Below the pieces are notes generated by a model, which saw nothing but the letters and a program-made list of their open reading frames with translations, did no database searches and was not told the origin of the DNA. Positions 5,485-6,407 of a stretch of DNA of 6,407 nt are shown here, in pieces; within the stretch, counting starts at the first letter, position 1, and each line of letters opens with the position of its first letter. Location of the stretch: positions 1 through 6,407 of the forward strand of contig JBFWRK010000053.1 of NCBI GenBank assembly GCA_050248955.1, read 5' to 3'. Source of the stretch: JBFWRK01 sp050248955. GTDB taxonomy: Bacteria; Actinomycetota; Acidimicrobiia; Acidimicrobiales; Ilumatobacteraceae. A program made the position numbers and the translations under genes.

Positions 5485-5700
5485 ATGAAGACCGAAACCC
5501 ACCCGAAGTACGCCGAGATGACCGTCAGGTGCTCGTGCGGCAACGTGTTCACGACCGGCTCGACCCGCGAGGGTGAGCTCCGCGTCGAGCTCTGCAACGA
5601 GTGCCATCCGTTCTTCACGGGCAAGCAGAAGCTGGTCGACACCGGCGGCCGCGTCGAGCGGTTCAACAAGCGCTACGGCGAGCGCAAGGCGAAGTCCTGA
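5485..5700 (+). CDS. rpmE: Ribosomal protein bL31, zinc-binding (C+) form
   Basis: This small protein of the large ribosomal subunit bridges the two subunits. The 71-residue product begins MKTETHPKY, typical of L31. It carries the zinc ribbon of the C+ form: Cys16 and Cys18 (CSC), then Cys37 and Cys40 (CNEC), followed by HPFFTGKQKLVDTGGRVERF, a strongly conserved L31 block. The C-terminus is basic. The ATG is preceded by a good ribosome binding site, GGGAG at 5474-5478, with a 6-bp gap. It lies 148 bp after rho, the conserved actinobacterial neighbour, and is followed by an intrinsic terminator, so it can form its own short transcript. Zinc-dependent control is usual for the zinc-free paralogue rather than for this form, and no Zur box was identified. 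Confidence 0.97.
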   Translation: MKTETHPKYAEMTVRCSCGNVFTTGSTREGELRVELCNECHPFFTGKQKLVDTGGRVERFNKRYGERKAKS

Positions 5701-5738
5701 TCTCCAGCGCAGCGCCATCGGCTCGATGCCATGGCTGA

Positions 5739-5777
5739 AGGCCCTCGACCTACGGGTCGGGGGCTTCTTCACTTTTC
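5739..5777 (+). terminator. Intrinsic terminator of rpmE
   Basis: GCCCTCGACC (5741-5750) pairs with GGTCGGGGGC (5755-5764) around a TACG loop, with nine Watson-Crick pairs and one G-T pair; two further pairs extend the base (5739-5740 with 5765-5766). A T-rich run (TTCTTCACTTTT, 5765-5776) follows. It lies about 40 bp after the rpmE stop, exactly where a terminator is expected. Confidence 0.85.
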
Positions 5778-5829
5778 CGGCGCTGCGGACCACCCGATCG
5801 AAGCGGCAGCCGCCGTAACCTCGGACAGC

Positions 5830-6407
5830 GTGTCGCAGCCCAGCGAATCCGCCACCGACCCGGCCCGCCGCAGCCAGCTGCTGGCGGTCAAGCTCGCCTC
5901 ACTGGTCCGCGAGCACACCGGCGGCGACTCGGTCGAGCTCGGCACGTTCCCCGGCGGAGCAGCGCTCGTGCGCGATGGACACGATGCCTGGGTCCTGTTG
6001 GAGGAACGGCCGGAGCGAGGCCTCGGGCCTGCCCTCGCCTGGGCCCGCCAGCAGGGGGCGGCGCACCTCCACGTCATCGCCGAGCAGGCCACCGGCATCC
6101 TCGCCCGACGTGCCGCGGAGTTCGCCGAGCCGCCCACCGTCTGGGAGGTCTCGGGCCGATCGCTGTCGATCGCCGATCCCGAGGCTCCGCCGCCCGTGGC
6201 CGTGATCGATCCGGAGCTGCTCGACTTCGCGGCGGTGATCGAGCGGTCGGGCGCGACGCCGGTCGTCGATCACGGGGTGCTCGTCGGCGAGGTGTTCGGT
6301 CTCGAGGTCTGCCGGGCCGTGCGGGACGAGACGACGGGCGCGGCGCGCCTCGACGTCGGCGTCGGCGCTCACGACCGCGAAGCGTTCCAGTTGATGCACG
6401 GCGACGC
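5830..6407 (+). CDS. Unidentified protein, N-terminal part (runs off the right edge)
   Basis: Frame 1 stays open for at least 192 codons to the window end, with strong G/C at third positions like the neighbouring genes. I do not recognise the family. The product starts with a helix-like segment (SQLLAVKLASLVREHTGG), then alternating strand- and helix-like stretches (AWVLLEERPERGLGPALAWA, HLHVIAEQATGILARRAAEF, TVWEVSGRSLSIADP). A Pro-rich linker follows (EAPPP), then a second segment (ELLDFAAVIERSG, VLVGEVFGLEVCRAV) ending near VGVGAHDREAFQLMHGD. No signal peptide or membrane segment is visible, so it is probably cytoplasmic. The start is uncertain: GTG 5830 lacks a clear ribosome binding site; an in-frame ATG at 5731 lies just before the terminator stem and would place the hairpin within the gene, so is less likely. 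In M. tuberculosis prfA follows rpmE; here this gene intervenes. Confidence 0.7.
   Translation, partial: MSQPSESATDPARRSQLLAVKLASLVREHTGGDSVELGTFPGGAALVRDGHDAWVLLEERPERGLGPALAWARQQGAAHLHVIAEQATGILARRAAEFAEPPTVWEVSGRSLSIADPEAPPPVAVIDPELLDFAAVIERSGATPVVDHGVLVGEVFGLEVCRAVRDETTGAARLDVGVGAHDREAFQLMHGD

Noticed and set aside
5731..5829. Upstream ATG (5731) as the start of the last gene
   Set aside because: In frame, but it would put the strong rpmE terminator hairpin within the coding region; GTG 5830 after the terminator is more likely, though not proven.
5769..6399. Minus-strand open frames at the right end
   Set aside because: They overlap the plus-strand gene, show no known motif, and have the base pattern expected of its shadow.

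Overview
The window reads as chromosomal DNA from a high-GC Gram-positive bacterium. Codons end mostly in G or C, GTG starts are used, and the order hom - thrC - rho - rpmE is the one known from Actinobacteria (in Mycobacterium tuberculosis: lysA-thrA-thrC-thrB-rho-rpmE-prfA). Rho carries a long disordered, Arg-rich N-terminal insertion, also typical of Actinobacteria. I would guess an Acidimicrobiia-like lineage, but the sequence alone does not settle that.

Layout. Bases 1-99 are the last 32 codons of an IS30-family transposase, so an insertion sequence ends just inside the window. Bases 100-395 contain no convincing gene. They hold a 29-bp tandem repeat (three full copies) and a very G-rich stretch just before hom. 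Bases 396-1706 are hom (homoserine dehydrogenase with a C-terminal ACT domain), and 1724-3103 are thrC (threonine synthase, long yeast-like form), separated by 17 bp and surely co-transcribed. Bases 3104-3365 are non-coding, with a candidate promoter and a perfect hairpin ahead of rho. Bases 3366-5336 are rho. Bases 5337-5484 are non-coding: a 71-nt stretch with no adenine, then a long inverted repeat overlapping the likely rpmE promoter. Bases 5485-5700 are rpmE (zinc-ribbon form of L31), followed by a good intrinsic terminator. From 5830 to the right edge runs the start of a protein I cannot identify.

Function. Hom makes homoserine from aspartate semialdehyde, and ThrC turns O-phosphohomoserine into threonine. 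The kinase joining these steps, ThrB, usually lies between thrC and rho in this gene order and is absent here. Rho and L31 are housekeeping functions of transcription termination and translation. No defence system, phage or secondary-metabolite cluster is visible.

The points most worth a second look are: the missing thrB together with the long-form ThrC; a glycine in Rho at the position of E. coli Ser266 (bicyclomycin pocket); the composition-biased Rho insertion; the adenine-free tract and inverted repeat between rho and rpmE; the G-run cluster in the hom leader; and the unidentified gene where prfA would be expected.
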